A DNA stretch of 64,000 nt, taken from assembly GCA_000949895.1 (NCBI GenBank), contig JWIT01000017.1, forward strand, positions 31,023 through 95,022, written 5' to 3'. The position numbers and the translations under genes were made by a program. This DNA comes from Agrobacterium arsenijevicii. Its GTDB lineage: Bacteria; Pseudomonadota; Alphaproteobacteria; Rhizobiales; Rhizobiaceae. The notes under the pieces are model-generated. The model was not told the DNA's origin. It saw nothing but the letters and a program-made list of their open reading frames with translations, and did not search any database. Positions 27,473 to 37,500 of the stretch are shown piece after piece. Position 1 is the first letter of the stretch, and each line of letters opens with the position of its first letter.

Positions 27473-28546
27473 ATGGATGACACGGTAAAAGACGCTTGGC
27501 GACGTGCACCGAGACTGAATCAGTTTGCCGACTTCTTCGAGAGAACTGCAAGCGGGCTGGAGGGCGCGCCCGACTATGGCGCGCCGATCGCTTCAGCCGA
27601 TCTCCTGCAATTTGATCTGGATTGCCTGACCTATGCAGACACGCACCGGCGACTGTGGGGCAAGTTTGAGCATCACTATTTTGCCAGCATCCCCTTCCGG
27701 CTGGAAGAGGAGTGCCGTATAGCAGCTGCAGCATTCCGGTTTTGTTTAACGGCTTGGGCACTGGAGTGCCGGCCTGCGACATTGTACACGCTGGGAGCCG
27801 GCGCCGGCAGCCTGTCCCGCTCGCTCGCGAAACTCGGCGACGGCCGCATCAATACCCTTAACTGCAGTCCAACCGTTGCGAACCGTGTGTGCTTTTACGA
27901 AAAGCGCGGCAGCGAGTACGCGCATTTCTTCGAGGGCCCTTTTTTCGAACTCGATGCTGACCGCATCGCAACTGATCGGGACCTCAAGCTATTTCGGCGA
28001 GGATTCGATGTACTTATCGAAGACACCACGTTCCAGATGTACGGAAGCGACAGGGATAATCAGACACAATTTGTCGCCCGCTCGCTCAGGCCGACAGGGG
28101 TGCTGGTGCAGGTGCAGAAGCTCCGGCATCCGGATCCACTGATCTACGCAGAGCGTGAACGTCAGAAAGACGAGATGTTCAAATCGCTTTTTTTCTCACC
28201 GAGCCAGATTTCGGAAAAAAGGCGCGAAATCCTCAACACAATGTTGGATTTCCAGGTCGATATGGCGACGACCGTTGCGGCGCTCGGCCTGTCTTTTCGC
28301 TACAGCGTGGTGACCTGGAACAGCGGCAATTTTTACACGATCATCTCGTCGAACTCTCGACGATCCATGATCGATTACGTTTCGTTGCTGTTGAGCCCTG
28401 CAATACCCGCTGACTTCTCTAACGAGCGACTGCCGCTGACGATTATTGACGACGCCAACGAGCCGCTCCCCACAAACTGGAAATGGCGCCCTCCTTGGTC
28501 AGTGAAGCCGATCGTTGCCCCATTGCCTGTACCACGCGGAGATTGA
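27473..28546 (+). CDS. SAM-dependent methyltransferase-like protein
   Basis: A 357-residue protein with a class I methyltransferase motif I (LYTLGAGAGSLSRSLAKLGD, near residue 104), an acidic LNCSPT second strand and a FDVLIEDTTFQMYG strand. The N terminus is helical (KDAWRRAPRLNQFADFFERT). The substrate is unknown. It is the first of three same-strand genes (27473-30489), and the next starts five bases after its stop. Since the left tra box lies upstream with only a dead luxI between, quorum-dependent read-through is possible. Confidence 0.65.
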   Translation: MDDTVKDAWRRAPRLNQFADFFERTASGLEGAPDYGAPIASADLLQFDLDCLTYADTHRRLWGKFEHHYFASIPFRLEEECRIAAAAFRFCLTAWALECRPATLYTLGAGAGSLSRSLAKLGDGRINTLNCSPTVANRVCFYEKRGSEYAHFFEGPFFELDADRIATDRDLKLFRRGFDVLIEDTTFQMYGSDRDNQTQFVARSLRPTGVLVQVQKLRHPDPLIYAERERQKDEMFKSLFFSPSQISEKRREILNTMLDFQVDMATTVAALGLSFRYSVVTWNSGNFYTIISSNSRRSMIDYVSLLLSPAIPADFSNERLPLTIIDDANEPLPTNWKWRPPWSVKPIVAPLPVPRGD

Positions 28547-28550
28547 ACTC

Positions 28551-29945
28551 ATGAGTGTCAGTTTCGGTGAACCTCGTTTTTCCGCCTCACAAATCAGACA
28601 GGCGCTGACCCTTCTCATGCCCGAACTCGAGGAATTCTGGCAACGTCCGCTCCTGGACTATGCATATGCGGTATATGACGATGTCCACCGGGGACACTGC
28701 TCTTCGCGTAACGATGCGATGGGGCGTTTGCAGACGCTGGTCCACAGTGTGGCAATTCGCGCAGGTGCTGACGAGGACCAAGCCCTGGATGCGGCCAGGC
28801 AGATATCAGAGGTGCCCGTATTACAAAGCGGACCGCATAGTTTCCTGATTGTGGACCCGGAAGCGTTCTACACGCATCTGTTCAGCGCATTGGGCTTAAG
28901 TTCTCACAAACGCCGGTGGTACCTCTATTTTGGCTGCTCCACCGTCAAGTTTACGGAGAGCCCCGGAAAGGGGCCAGGTTGGCTGGATGCCGGTGGTGAT
29001 CTCATCAATGTCTTTGGTTTGTCCAAGCGACGCATGGGGTCAACCAACCTTTGCGGCCGCAACGGGCCATACCAATTCGACCTCTCACCCACCACCGCAA
29101 CAGCTCCAAACCCATACGCCGCATTGCTGAGAACCGAGCTGCCCGACGCCACGTTCCCGACGGCGGCCGACGCGATCATCGCTGCCAATCAGGCTCTCTG
29201 GAAGAAGTCATTTCCACTGTCACTGCAGTTACTACAGTTCAACGATGTGGATGTAGGAGACCTCGTTGCCGATCACTTCGAAGACCCGGACTCATGGCTA
29301 TCGAGACGTTTCACGGGTGATGGTCAGGCTGCGGAGAAAATGCTGTCGACAATTGACGCACTGAACGAGGGTCCGTGGGCAGGTTGGATCAGGCGAACAA
29401 CTGACTTTTTCTGGGGACTCACGGACGGACGGATCGTGCCACTTCACCTCGACCGCGGCGTGCTGACTGGTTCAAGTTCGCACGCCTTCAGTATTCCGCT
29501 CACCCCTGAGCATCTTGCAAGGTCGTTGCGCCAGCGCCAGTTGGTGCCGAATTTGCTGACGATGGCGCTCGTCACATCAATCCTTCCGGGCATTCGATTG
29601 CTCGGTGGTAGTCGGCAGACTGTCTACCACCCGCTGATGCGATACGTCGTTGCTTCCGCACTCGACGCAAACCACGACCGGGCGCTTTTGACTGCAATGC
29701 GTGAGGACCGCCACGCCAGCATGTGGGGCCATCGCGTTCTTCGTCCACCAAACGCCTCTCCGCTTCAAGAAACGGAAGAGGTCGGACATTGGTTGGCCGT
29801 CGCCGCGGCATATGGTGAGCAGCCACTGGAAGTGGCGGCAGGCGATCTAGGTTTCTTCACCGCCGATCCTATTTGGCGGGAGATGTACGGCCATCTCACA
29901 AGCCAAAGGATTACCACTGCATCACCGGAGTGGCAGTGGGCCTAG
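28551..29945 (+). CDS. Unknown protein of a putative biosynthetic trio
   Basis: A 464-residue soluble protein I do not recognise. Conspicuous stretches are HSFLIVDPEAFYTHLFSALG, WYLYFGCSTVKFTE and LDAGGDLINVFGLSKRR. No P-loop, HTH or membrane segment is seen. ATG 28551 lies five bases after the methyltransferase stop, so the two are surely co-translated. The next gene, a GNAT acetyltransferase, starts 25 bases after it. I infer a modifying or condensing enzyme in a small-molecule pathway, but the sequence itself does not name it. Confidence 0.6.
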   Translation: MSVSFGEPRFSASQIRQALTLLMPELEEFWQRPLLDYAYAVYDDVHRGHCSSRNDAMGRLQTLVHSVAIRAGADEDQALDAARQISEVPVLQSGPHSFLIVDPEAFYTHLFSALGLSSHKRRWYLYFGCSTVKFTESPGKGPGWLDAGGDLINVFGLSKRRMGSTNLCGRNGPYQFDLSPTTATAPNPYAALLRTELPDATFPTAADAIIAANQALWKKSFPLSLQLLQFNDVDVGDLVADHFEDPDSWLSRRFTGDGQAAEKMLSTIDALNEGPWAGWIRRTTDFFWGLTDGRIVPLHLDRGVLTGSSSHAFSIPLTPEHLARSLRQRQLVPNLLTMALVTSILPGIRLLGGSRQTVYHPLMRYVVASALDANHDRALLTAMREDRHASMWGHRVLRPPNASPLQETEEVGHWLAVAAAYGEQPLEVAAGDLGFFTADPIWREMYGHLTSQRITTASPEWQWA

Positions 29946-29970
29946 TCAAGATTCGAACGGAGGAACCCCA

Positions 29971-30489
29971 ATGGAAACAACCAGTTGGCAGATACGCACA
30001 ATCTCGCCAGGGGAAGTGGACGTGTTCCGCCAGATTCGACTGGAAGCATTGCAAAGCGAACCTGGCGCCTTCGCTAGCATCTATGAGGATTGGGTAAGGC
30101 TCTCGGATGCGGAATGGCGTGAGCGGATGAATATTCCTGTTTTCGTAGCATTCGCCGAAAGACGTCCCGTCGGATTGATGGCGCTAAAGCAACTGCACCA
30201 ACCCAAGATGCTCCACCGAGCAACGATTACGATGGTGTACGTAAACAAGCGCTTTCGCTCTTCCGGTCTTGCAAACGCACTTTTGGACACGACCATTAGA
30301 TACGCTCAGCAACACGGGATGAGGCAGATCGAGCTGGGAGTGCGATCCGACCGTGCAGGGGCGATACGATTCTACGAACGCGCCGGTTTCAGACAGATCG
30401 GGACTGTCCCACAGGGATACATCGATGATGGACTTGAGTTTGATGAAATCCTCATGGCCAAGCGACTGGACGCGAAGACTTGTCTCTAG
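29971..30489 (+). CDS. GNAT-family N-acetyltransferase
   Basis: A 172-residue protein with the GNAT fold. Motif A is diverged (VYVNKRFRSSGLANALLDTT, with the acetyl-CoA loop RSSGLA), followed by GVRSDRAGAIRFYERAGFRQ. The start follows a CGGAGGAACC ribosome site. It is the third gene after the methyltransferase and the unknown protein; substrate unknown. It could be a self-protection or tailoring enzyme for the trio's product. Confidence 0.85.
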   Translation: METTSWQIRTISPGEVDVFRQIRLEALQSEPGAFASIYEDWVRLSDAEWRERMNIPVFVAFAERRPVGLMALKQLHQPKMLHRATITMVYVNKRFRSSGLANALLDTTIRYAQQHGMRQIELGVRSDRAGAIRFYERAGFRQIGTVPQGYIDDGLEFDEILMAKRLDAKTCL

Positions 30490-30571
30490 TCACTTTTTCC
30501 AACAGACGATCAGAGATGTGGAGAACATAAGGTAACGGCTCCATCGTTCTCGATCGATCAAAGGGAGCGTG

Positions 30572-30592
30572 CCGCAATCGCATAGATTGCGG
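30572..30592 (+). terminator. Possible terminator after the acetyltransferase
   Basis: CCGCAATC and GATTGCGG form an 8-base stem with loop GCATA. The following GGATTTTG is only weakly T-rich, so efficiency is doubtful. Confidence 0.35.
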
Positions 30593-30751
30593 GGATTTTG
30601 TGCCACGATGCCGCGAAGTTGAGATCGCTGAACCCTCTGAGGCGCCATACCTCATCGCCATCGATCATGACGCGGCTTAGCAACTTCATCTCCAGACGCT
30701 GTATTTTTGCTTGTTAGCAATGAAGACAAGAGCGACAGGACATGTAGTCTT

Positions 30752-30955
30752 TCAGGATGCTTTGTGAAAGACATCTGCTTCGGCTTGGGTCGTGAAGGTG
30801 AATGTGATCAATTCACTGTCATCATCCTGACGGATACCGATTGCAGTCACAATCAACCGAGCGATTTCATCCTGGGCTTCACTTCCCGAACGGTACGACC
30901 CCACCGCTTTGTCAATGGCTGGGCCAAATACCTCGCTGATGACACCAAGGCGCAT
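30752..30955 (-). CDS. Possible small protein (67 aa)
   Basis: A short frame with protein-like composition (AIGIRQDDDSELITFTFTTQ). No ribosome site is evident and it has no partner. The rest of the 30490-31080 gap shows no other gene. Confidence 0.25.
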   Translation of the reverse strand: MRLGVISEVFGPAIDKAVGSYRSGSEAQDEIARLIVTAIGIRQDDDSELITFTFTTQAEADVFHKAS

Positions 30956-31088
30956 ATTGTTTTCACGTATTGCTCAAAATGGGGAATAATAGGACTAATG
31001 GCTCAGGGCTGTTTCCGGTGCTTTTCCCTACACAGCGTTGAGTGTGTCTAAACATAGATTCGCTATACTAAATTCCACCGTAGAGAGC

Positions 31089-31266
31089 ATCCGCCGACTA
31101 GGCGGATACGGTTTTTCTTTTTTCTATACGTGCCGTTCGGACAGCGACCGCCAGAGTCTGGCGGTCCGTTCGGCTCGTATAGGAAAGACTCCGGGCTTTA
31201 GCCCGTCCGTTTCATCTCGCAGAGCGAGAGGTTTGGCTTTAGCTTTGAGGGCGGACGGAAGTCTAA
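31089..31266. other. Nested-hairpin block, candidate structured RNA or mobile-element remnant
   Basis: At least four perfect hairpins follow each other. ATCCGCC/GGCGGAT is followed by T-rich sequence. Then an outer CTATACG/CGTATAG (about 31124-31182) encloses GCCG/CGGC and GACCGCCAG/CTGGCGGTC. CGGGC/GCCCG and TCTCGC/GCGAGA are themselves enclosed by AGACT...AGTCT. No protein reads through. It could be a non-coding RNA on either strand, or a transposon-derived palindromic element such as an IS200/IS605-type end. Confidence 0.5.
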
Positions 31267-31330
31267 TTTGGGCTGTTGTCCGGTAAATCATTTTCATCAA
31301 AGGCGGAGTGCAAACCTCGTCGAGGTTAGT

Positions 31331-32416
31331 CTAAACGAGACTTATTGCGGCCGAAACTGACTTCAGCATGTCGGTCGGCATTCCGGACGCGTCGACTAAG
31401 TATTTCGCGAGGGAGCCCGTGAACTGTCTAACTCGATTGTTGGACGATATGCGCTTCTTCAACGCAGCCTCCAATGTCTCAGATCGATCTGCCACTGACC
31501 GCATCGAAAGCTCTTTGCAAATTGAAGCGCATTCGAAGACGCTCTGCGGGGAGCCGATTATCAATCCAGCCATCTGCACGAGCGAATTCCAGCTTGGTAG
31601 ATCGACGGCATGACCCGCAGGCTCTCTTGCCCCTCTCTCGGCGAGGCGCTGCCTAATATGATAAGCTTCTCGGCCATCCCACATGTAGAACCTTAGCGTT
31701 TGCTCGAATTCTGACTTATCCATCGAGGGGTCGTAGAAACGGCGGATGTCTCTTGCCATAACTGACCACATCAAAAAGCAAGAGGACATGGTGTCGAAGA
31801 GGATCGAGAGGTGCTCGCCCTTCTCTGGGTCGAAGTTTCCCTTAATCGACCGCAATTCCGCGACGATCTTCCTGAAAACAGAAGCTGGGCGCTGTGCTGT
31901 TGGCACGACTGCGTGGTTGAGGTGATATAATGGTCCTGACCATAGCCATTTCCTGTACGCTGCCTCTGCCCGATCCCAGTTTTCGATTTCCGATTGATAA
32001 TGTGTGACACTAGGAAATAAGGGATCGTACGTCTTGGAGAGATCGATGAAACTATCTTCATCATGAAGGTCAATTTGTAAGGTGAGGGCGGAAAGACGAT
32101 GATTTCTGGAGGCCGTGCGCTTCAGGATTACAAACGCAGAATCCATGTGGAGGTAGTCGCATAGACCCCGCGCCCATAGCGCTCGATTGATAGCGCTCAT
32201 CTTATTGGTGGTCTTGCAGTCAAATGCGGTCCGATGGAGGGCACCGTCACCGCTGACGCCAATTCCCAGTGCATCGATATCTGTAAGGACTTCGGTTGTC
32301 TCCGTAAGATCAGCGGTGTTGTGGACCAACACCTCGACAAACGGTATCAAGCCAACGGCTAAGCAATAGCGGATAGCCAATTCCTTTTGGTGTCTATCTT
32401 TATCGAGTTTCCCCAC
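31331..32416 (-). CDS. Restriction-endonuclease-like protein
   Basis: A 361-residue protein. The N terminus holds a plausible PD-(D/E)XK site: TEVLTDIDALG (Asp48) followed by TAFDCKTTNK (DCK at 66-68). The C-terminal 250 residues are helical with no further motif. It begins six bases after the stop of the gene at 32423-33691, so they form a pair. It is probably a DNA- or RNA-cutting effector of a defence module. The motif has Asp in place of the usual Glu, which is seen in some families, so activity is likely but not certain. Confidence 0.55.
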   Translation of the reverse strand: MGKLDKDRHQKELAIRYCLAVGLIPFVEVLVHNTADLTETTEVLTDIDALGIGVSGDGALHRTAFDCKTTNKMSAINRALWARGLCDYLHMDSAFVILKRTASRNHRLSALTLQIDLHDEDSFIDLSKTYDPLFPSVTHYQSEIENWDRAEAAYRKWLWSGPLYHLNHAVVPTAQRPASVFRKIVAELRSIKGNFDPEKGEHLSILFDTMSSCFLMWSVMARDIRRFYDPSMDKSEFEQTLRFYMWDGREAYHIRQRLAERGAREPAGHAVDLPSWNSLVQMAGLIIGSPQSVFECASICKELSMRSVADRSETLEAALKKRISSNNRVRQFTGSLAKYLVDASGMPTDMLKSVSAAISLV

Positions 32417-32422
32417 TATGCC

Positions 32423-33691
32423 TCACAGCTTCAGTAGAAGTTGCTGATATTCGTAATCAGCCTCTTCGTTCAATATAACTTTTGGTTTCGCCTTTATCTC
32501 GCGGGCGGAGATTAAGGACTGGATGTAAGTCTCGTCCTTGGTAAGCGCGAGCCTGGCATCTTTGTTGACTTCCATGCCTTGGAGGCTGCCGTTGGACAAC
32601 AGCTTTATCGCCAGGTTCAACGCTTCTTTGTTCTCTTCGGTTTTCAGAATATGAAACTGCTGCCCCCTAGGGCCAGGTTTGAGCGTCCCAACGCGCAGGA
32701 CGACCAGGTTATAATACTGGGTGCCCGCTTCAGAGTTTGATCCCAGAAATCCTTTGTCACGGAGTGCTTCCAAGATTTTCAGTGGATACTTTATTTGATA
32801 TCGGTCTGGAAGTAGCTGTCCTTTTCGTACTGCAGCAATAAGGGCCATGGCGCGTTCGTAAATCTCGCGATTCGCGGCATTGAGCTTCGCGCCACCAGGG
32901 CGAGGCGTGAACATGAAAGATTCAGATTTATCACCAAATTTGATAGTCGGCGGCTTAATCATACCCTCCGCCGACAGTTTCTCTACTAAGGATTTTTCAA
33001 CCTGGTTCAATGTCACTGTGCCAATTCGGCCTTCAGTGAGCGCAAGTGACATGGGCCAGCCTTGATTTCCTTTCAGATGGTTGAGAGTAGATTTCAAGTT
33101 GGTTGCGCCAGCGGCTACTGCTGCATCGGCAAGGCCATCAAGGTTATCGGCGAAATACACTGGACTGATGAGGATATTTCGACCGCGTGCCAGGTGGGAC
33201 GATATTAATCCACTCTTTTCGCCAATATCAATAGTCCGTTTAAAGACCTGCTGGTCGGCACCAAGCATAGAAACGAGGGTGTCACGATTAGCCGGGGCTT
33301 CTTGCAGATTTTCGAGAATGGAAAGGACAGTCTGCTCGTGCTCGTTGAATTGGCATTCTGATGCAATGTAATTGCCGATACCGGAGTAAACTTCGTCGAA
33401 GATAGGGATATTCGGGATTACGGCAGTTATCTTACGCCCATTCTCCACTAGCTCTACATAGCCGACGTCTTTGAGTATCCGAAGAACGGTATCGAGGGCC
33501 GTCGATGGAATTCCCATATAAAAAGCGCTGACTCCTCGGAGAACGCCATATTCAATTTCACCGAGGCCCTTGATATGTATCGCAAGAGTGGATGCCATAC
33601 CCACGGTTTTTAGGTCGTCATAGTCTGGCACTTCGTAGGCTGCCAGGCCAGACTGAAGATCGAATGATAATTCTGCGATTTTCTTGGACAT
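32423..33691 (-). CDS. Winged-helix-like protein paired with the nuclease-like gene
   Basis: A 422-residue protein I do not recognise. Repeated short helix blocks followed by beta-rich pieces (STALDTVLRILKDVGYVELV; RDTLVSMLGADQQVFKRTID, then SGLISSH) suggest tandem winged-helix domains that read DNA or a protein partner. It has its own likely promoter upstream (TTGACT and TATGCT with a long 19-base spacer, near 33745-33770). It is therefore a separate unit from the methylase module to its right. Function inferred only from neighbourhood. Confidence 0.45.
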   Translation of the reverse strand: MSKKIAELSFDLQSGLAAYEVPDYDDLKTVGMASTLAIHIKGLGEIEYGVLRGVSAFYMGIPSTALDTVLRILKDVGYVELVENGRKITAVIPNIPIFDEVYSGIGNYIASECQFNEHEQTVLSILENLQEAPANRDTLVSMLGADQQVFKRTIDIGEKSGLISSHLARGRNILISPVYFADNLDGLADAAVAAGATNLKSTLNHLKGNQGWPMSLALTEGRIGTVTLNQVEKSLVEKLSAEGMIKPPTIKFGDKSESFMFTPRPGGAKLNAANREIYERAMALIAAVRKGQLLPDRYQIKYPLKILEALRDKGFLGSNSEAGTQYYNLVVLRVGTLKPGPRGQQFHILKTEENKEALNLAIKLLSNGSLQGMEVNKDARLALTKDETYIQSLISAREIKAKPKVILNEEADYEYQQLLLKL

Positions 33692-33828
33692 GGCAGTAGA
33701 GCGACCTGGAACTGCAACAGAGTTACTCCAGCATACAACTCAAGTTTTAAGGTGAGTCAAGTTGTCCCCTGCTTCTTAGCGTCGTACAACATGAAATGTT
33801 AAGGCGTAGCTCAGCCAGATTAAATATC

Positions 33829-34518
33829 TTAGAGTTTCAGCCAAACATGCCAGAGATCAATTGAACCGGGCAGGCTGCTCGCTCGAAAGGGATAGGCGAA
33901 CGCTCGCTGGTGTCGGCTTATCGCTACGTCGCTTCCGTTCTGGAATTCGACCTTTTGAGGGAATTGCTCGACCGCCAAAAGTGCTTTTGATTGGGGACGT
34001 AGCCGCGACATATAGGGAGACAAGGACTGTTCGATGGATGAACCATCCCTGACGAAGGCGAGCATCATCGCCTCTTGTTCTGACCACGCGTAAGTACCGT
34101 CGACGAACCGAGCCATTCCCTTCGAGGAATAGAGGCCCACGGTCTTATCGGCGGCCACGTCAATGAGCTTACATTCCACAATAAATGGGGAAAGACGCTT
34201 ACCACTTTTCCAAACAATGACGACGTCTGGTCTTTTTTGGATGCTTTTCCCATTGTAATTTGTCCGTTCTGGACCATTCAGAGCTTCAGCGATTATGTTC
34301 TTCAAACGCCGGTCAGTTCTGCTCCGGTTTGTGAACTCGATTGCCAAATGAGCTGAAACATCAATTTCCGGCCCTTGAATATCTTTAGGGTATTTCTCGC
34401 ATATCGCCTGCCACGATTCCGCAAGCACTAGCACTATCGCCTTGATAAGCGTCTTGCTTACAGGGGGTTGCGGTAGGTCCCACCCGTGCGTCATCGCTTG
34501 AACATGATTGATCGTCAC
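33829..34518 (-). CDS. Small PD-(D/E)XK nuclease partner of the second methylase
   Basis: A 229-residue protein starting at GTG 34518, which overlaps the methylase stop (GTGA) and has a strong AAGGAGG site six bases upstream. Active-site candidates are RPDVV (near residue 97) and FIVECK (ExK at about 114-116). GMARFVDGTY and AMMLAFVR follow. These elements match the protein at 4181-4888 in order and spacing, so I treat them as distant paralogues. Its last residues include HVWLKL near a conserved-looking end (HIFVQIG in the other). Likely the cleavage subunit of a restriction system. Confidence 0.7.
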   Translation of the reverse strand: MTINHVQAMTHGWDLPQPPVSKTLIKAIVLVLAESWQAICEKYPKDIQGPEIDVSAHLAIEFTNRSRTDRRLKNIIAEALNGPERTNYNGKSIQKRPDVVIVWKSGKRLSPFIVECKLIDVAADKTVGLYSSKGMARFVDGTYAWSEQEAMMLAFVRDGSSIEQSLSPYMSRLRPQSKALLAVEQFPQKVEFQNGSDVAISRHQRAFAYPFRASSLPGSIDLWHVWLKL

Positions 34519-37500
34519 GCGGCCTCCTTCCGAAGCGTATCGAGGTGTGACATGATGATGTCTGCTGCGAGGATTCGGGCTTGCGTGCGTGACCAATATC
34601 TCGCTTGGTTCAAACGAGCGACATTTAGACACCCATCGTTCCGATCAAGAATTACCTGGGTGAGCCCAAGGCTGTCAGCGGCCCGATGTAAACCCTCCAT
34701 GTCTCCCATTGGTTCTTGATCTTTAGAGGCTGAGAGCGAGAACCCGATCCACGCTGAGTGTCGTTTCCCTGAAGGGTTAATAAACGACGCTTTGATTTGC
34801 AGACCTTCGGGCTCGAACCATGGCTCAAGCTCTGTTTTCAAAATCTCAAGGAATTTCTTTTGCGCCGACTTGGAAGGGGCAGCTTCGGCTTCTTCACGGG
34901 TATCGGTATAGGTGAGGCTGAAGTCTAGGGTGTCCTTAATGACTTGCAGTTGCTCATCGGATAGACCCAGCAACTGGGCAAGCCATCGATCTACACCTTC
35001 CCACGCGTCAGGCTCGTGTGACGTGATAGCCTGATAATGCTTGTCCATCTGTCCCCAGTCCTCACCGGAAAGCGGAGGAACGGGAAGTTCATTGATGAGT
35101 GTCATTTCCAGCGCCTCGCGCTCCACGCCGAATTTCCCGCCCCTCATCAGGCATATCCATAGTGAGATTTTGCTTCCAACGATCAGCGACAGGTAGCGGC
35201 CCCATGCGTGTCCTTGTGTGTCGTCAGGCAGTTGCCATCCGTAGATGCTCTCTGTGAAGACCACTTTCTCTTCCAGAAACGCGGAAAGAATGCGCTTTGA
35301 GGCTACGGGAGGCGATTGAACCACCAAAAGTATAGGGGCCGAGTACAGTTCCGGGTCGCGCAGCCTATGAACACGCTTCAGGGTAAACTTGGGGAGGTCG
35401 TCGACCGTTATCTTGCCCGGGGCGAAGCGCTTTGCGTCGAGCAGCGGCATGCCCAAAAGCGCCGAGGCATCGTCCCCGGGACTGTCTTCTTCGCGCTTCG
35501 TTTTGGTACTTTTCCTCAGCGTCTGGAAACCGTTTCCCGTCAACACTTTGTTTGAGCGATTTGCTTGTTCACGCCACACCGCTAGCATATGCGGGAAGCT
35601 TCTGCCGTTTATGGTCTGCAGCGTCTCAAGGTCGAAATGCGTACCTCGGAAAAGGATTTTGAACACATCTGGTATATTGTTCAGTTGCTGATGGGACACG
35701 TAGTCTGCGTTTTGAGCATCGATACGCATTAGCCCGGCAGCATTAAGACCGCTCTCTCTACGCGGTGAAACGTATTTGAAGCCGCCCATGGGGTCGGCGC
35801 GCCTGTTTCTTGCGAAAAACAGGCAAAACGGGGCGGCAATCTTCGGCCAGACGTTGCTGCCTCGAAGATCGGTCCCGTTGATGACGGACTTCACATCAAT
35901 CGCAGAAAAGAGCGCCCGACGGTTTTCTATGGCTATGGGATTACGCTGAAAAAGAAGCCTGGCGTGCATTGCGAATGCTATCCTGCCATCGGGCTTCGCC
36001 CATCGCAATGATCGCCACAAGAAAGCTTGATCCAATGCCTTGTCAGGAATTTGCGGTGCGATCTTGTTTCCTAGTCGGTCCGTTACGGTCTCGGCGATGA
36101 TCGAATTGACAAGGTCCAAGGACATCCGCTGGGAAGCTTTCGACCATGGAGGATTTCCAATTACAACGTCATAGGATGCATCGTGCCGTTCTGATGCAAG
36201 CGGGCCGAGGCTTCCAAGCAAAGACATTTGGTAGCGTGCATCGGAGTCATTGGACGCATCCTCTGGCGTCGTCCACGATAGAAGGTGAAGGGTGGTCTCT
36301 CTCAGGTTCTTGAACTTGAGCTTCTCCACAGGTTCCGGCGACGGATCAAGTTCGATGGCTGCGAGATAGAGACCTAGAGCCGCAAATCGTAAAGCTGCCT
36401 CGTTGATGTCAAAACCGGTCAGTTGATCATAAAGTATCTGCCTCAGCGTGGCCGTGTCTGGTCGTTTACCATCAACCTGCCAGCGGGCCGAGACGATCTC
36501 CACAAAGGCCTTGATGAGGAATATCCCTGCTCCAGCAGCAGGGTCCAAAACTTTGGCGTACGCAGCACCCTTCAGGTCTTCGAATGACGAAAAGGCCATT
36601 TTCGTCAGCACATCCGCGATTGGGGCTGGCGTGTAGAAACTGGCTTCCGCTTTTTGCCGGGTAGGATCGTATCGTTCGAGGCAATGCTCGTAAGCTTGGC
36701 TTAGCACGCCTACAGGAATGTGTGAGAAATCCAGGTAATCCCACTTTTGTCGCCATCCCAGACGAAGCTGCCGACCATCGGCACGGCGCATGACGCTACC
36801 AAGTTCTGCGCAGCATTCTGGGGAGAGCATCTCCCAAGCTTGGTCGCTCAACGGCAGTAAATTTCCGTTGAACTTCTCCTCAAGCCAATCGCAGATGATA
36901 CGAGCATTTCCAGGAGTGTCGAACAAATGGTCGGGCTCGCACCCGGGCCAGGTGGCTTCTGTCAGAAGGCCTCGGTCAGCCAGAAATCTGGAGAAAAGTG
37001 CACGCCCAACAAATGAGATCGCGTTCTCAACGGTGTGGCCACGCGTGCTCAATGCATGGATTGATTGGCTCAAGAGCTTTAAGATCACATTTGAAACATA
37101 ATTGCTTCGTGCTTTTCTCTGTTTTTCATTGTCTTGGTCCCTCTCGGCAATGGTGCGCTGGTAAGCCAAGCTACCGATTGTTGCCCAAACATCGGGACCG
37201 ACATCTGGCACAACTTTTGTATCGTCGAGCTTTTTAGCGTCGAGCCCAAGCTCAAAGACACGCAAGGTTCCACCGTTGACAACACCCATGTACGGAGCGT
37301 CCCCGCGCATAGCTAGAATACGGCGAAGCGCACGAAGATTGCTCTCGTTGGTTACATTGTCCACAATAAAGATCAGAGGCGATCCCTGCCATTCGTAAAC
37401 GGCGGAGATTGCTCTGAGGTCTACTCGACCAGCGTCTCTTTCCCGCCTAGCGGACAAGAGAGTCGCGTACGGGAGCAAGCGCGGACTATCATCATCGAGC

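Noticed and set aside
31124..31182. Long hairpin considered as an integron attC site
   Set aside because: No integrase of the IntI type is near and the R-box sequences (GTTRRRY / RYYYAAC) are not at the stem ends.
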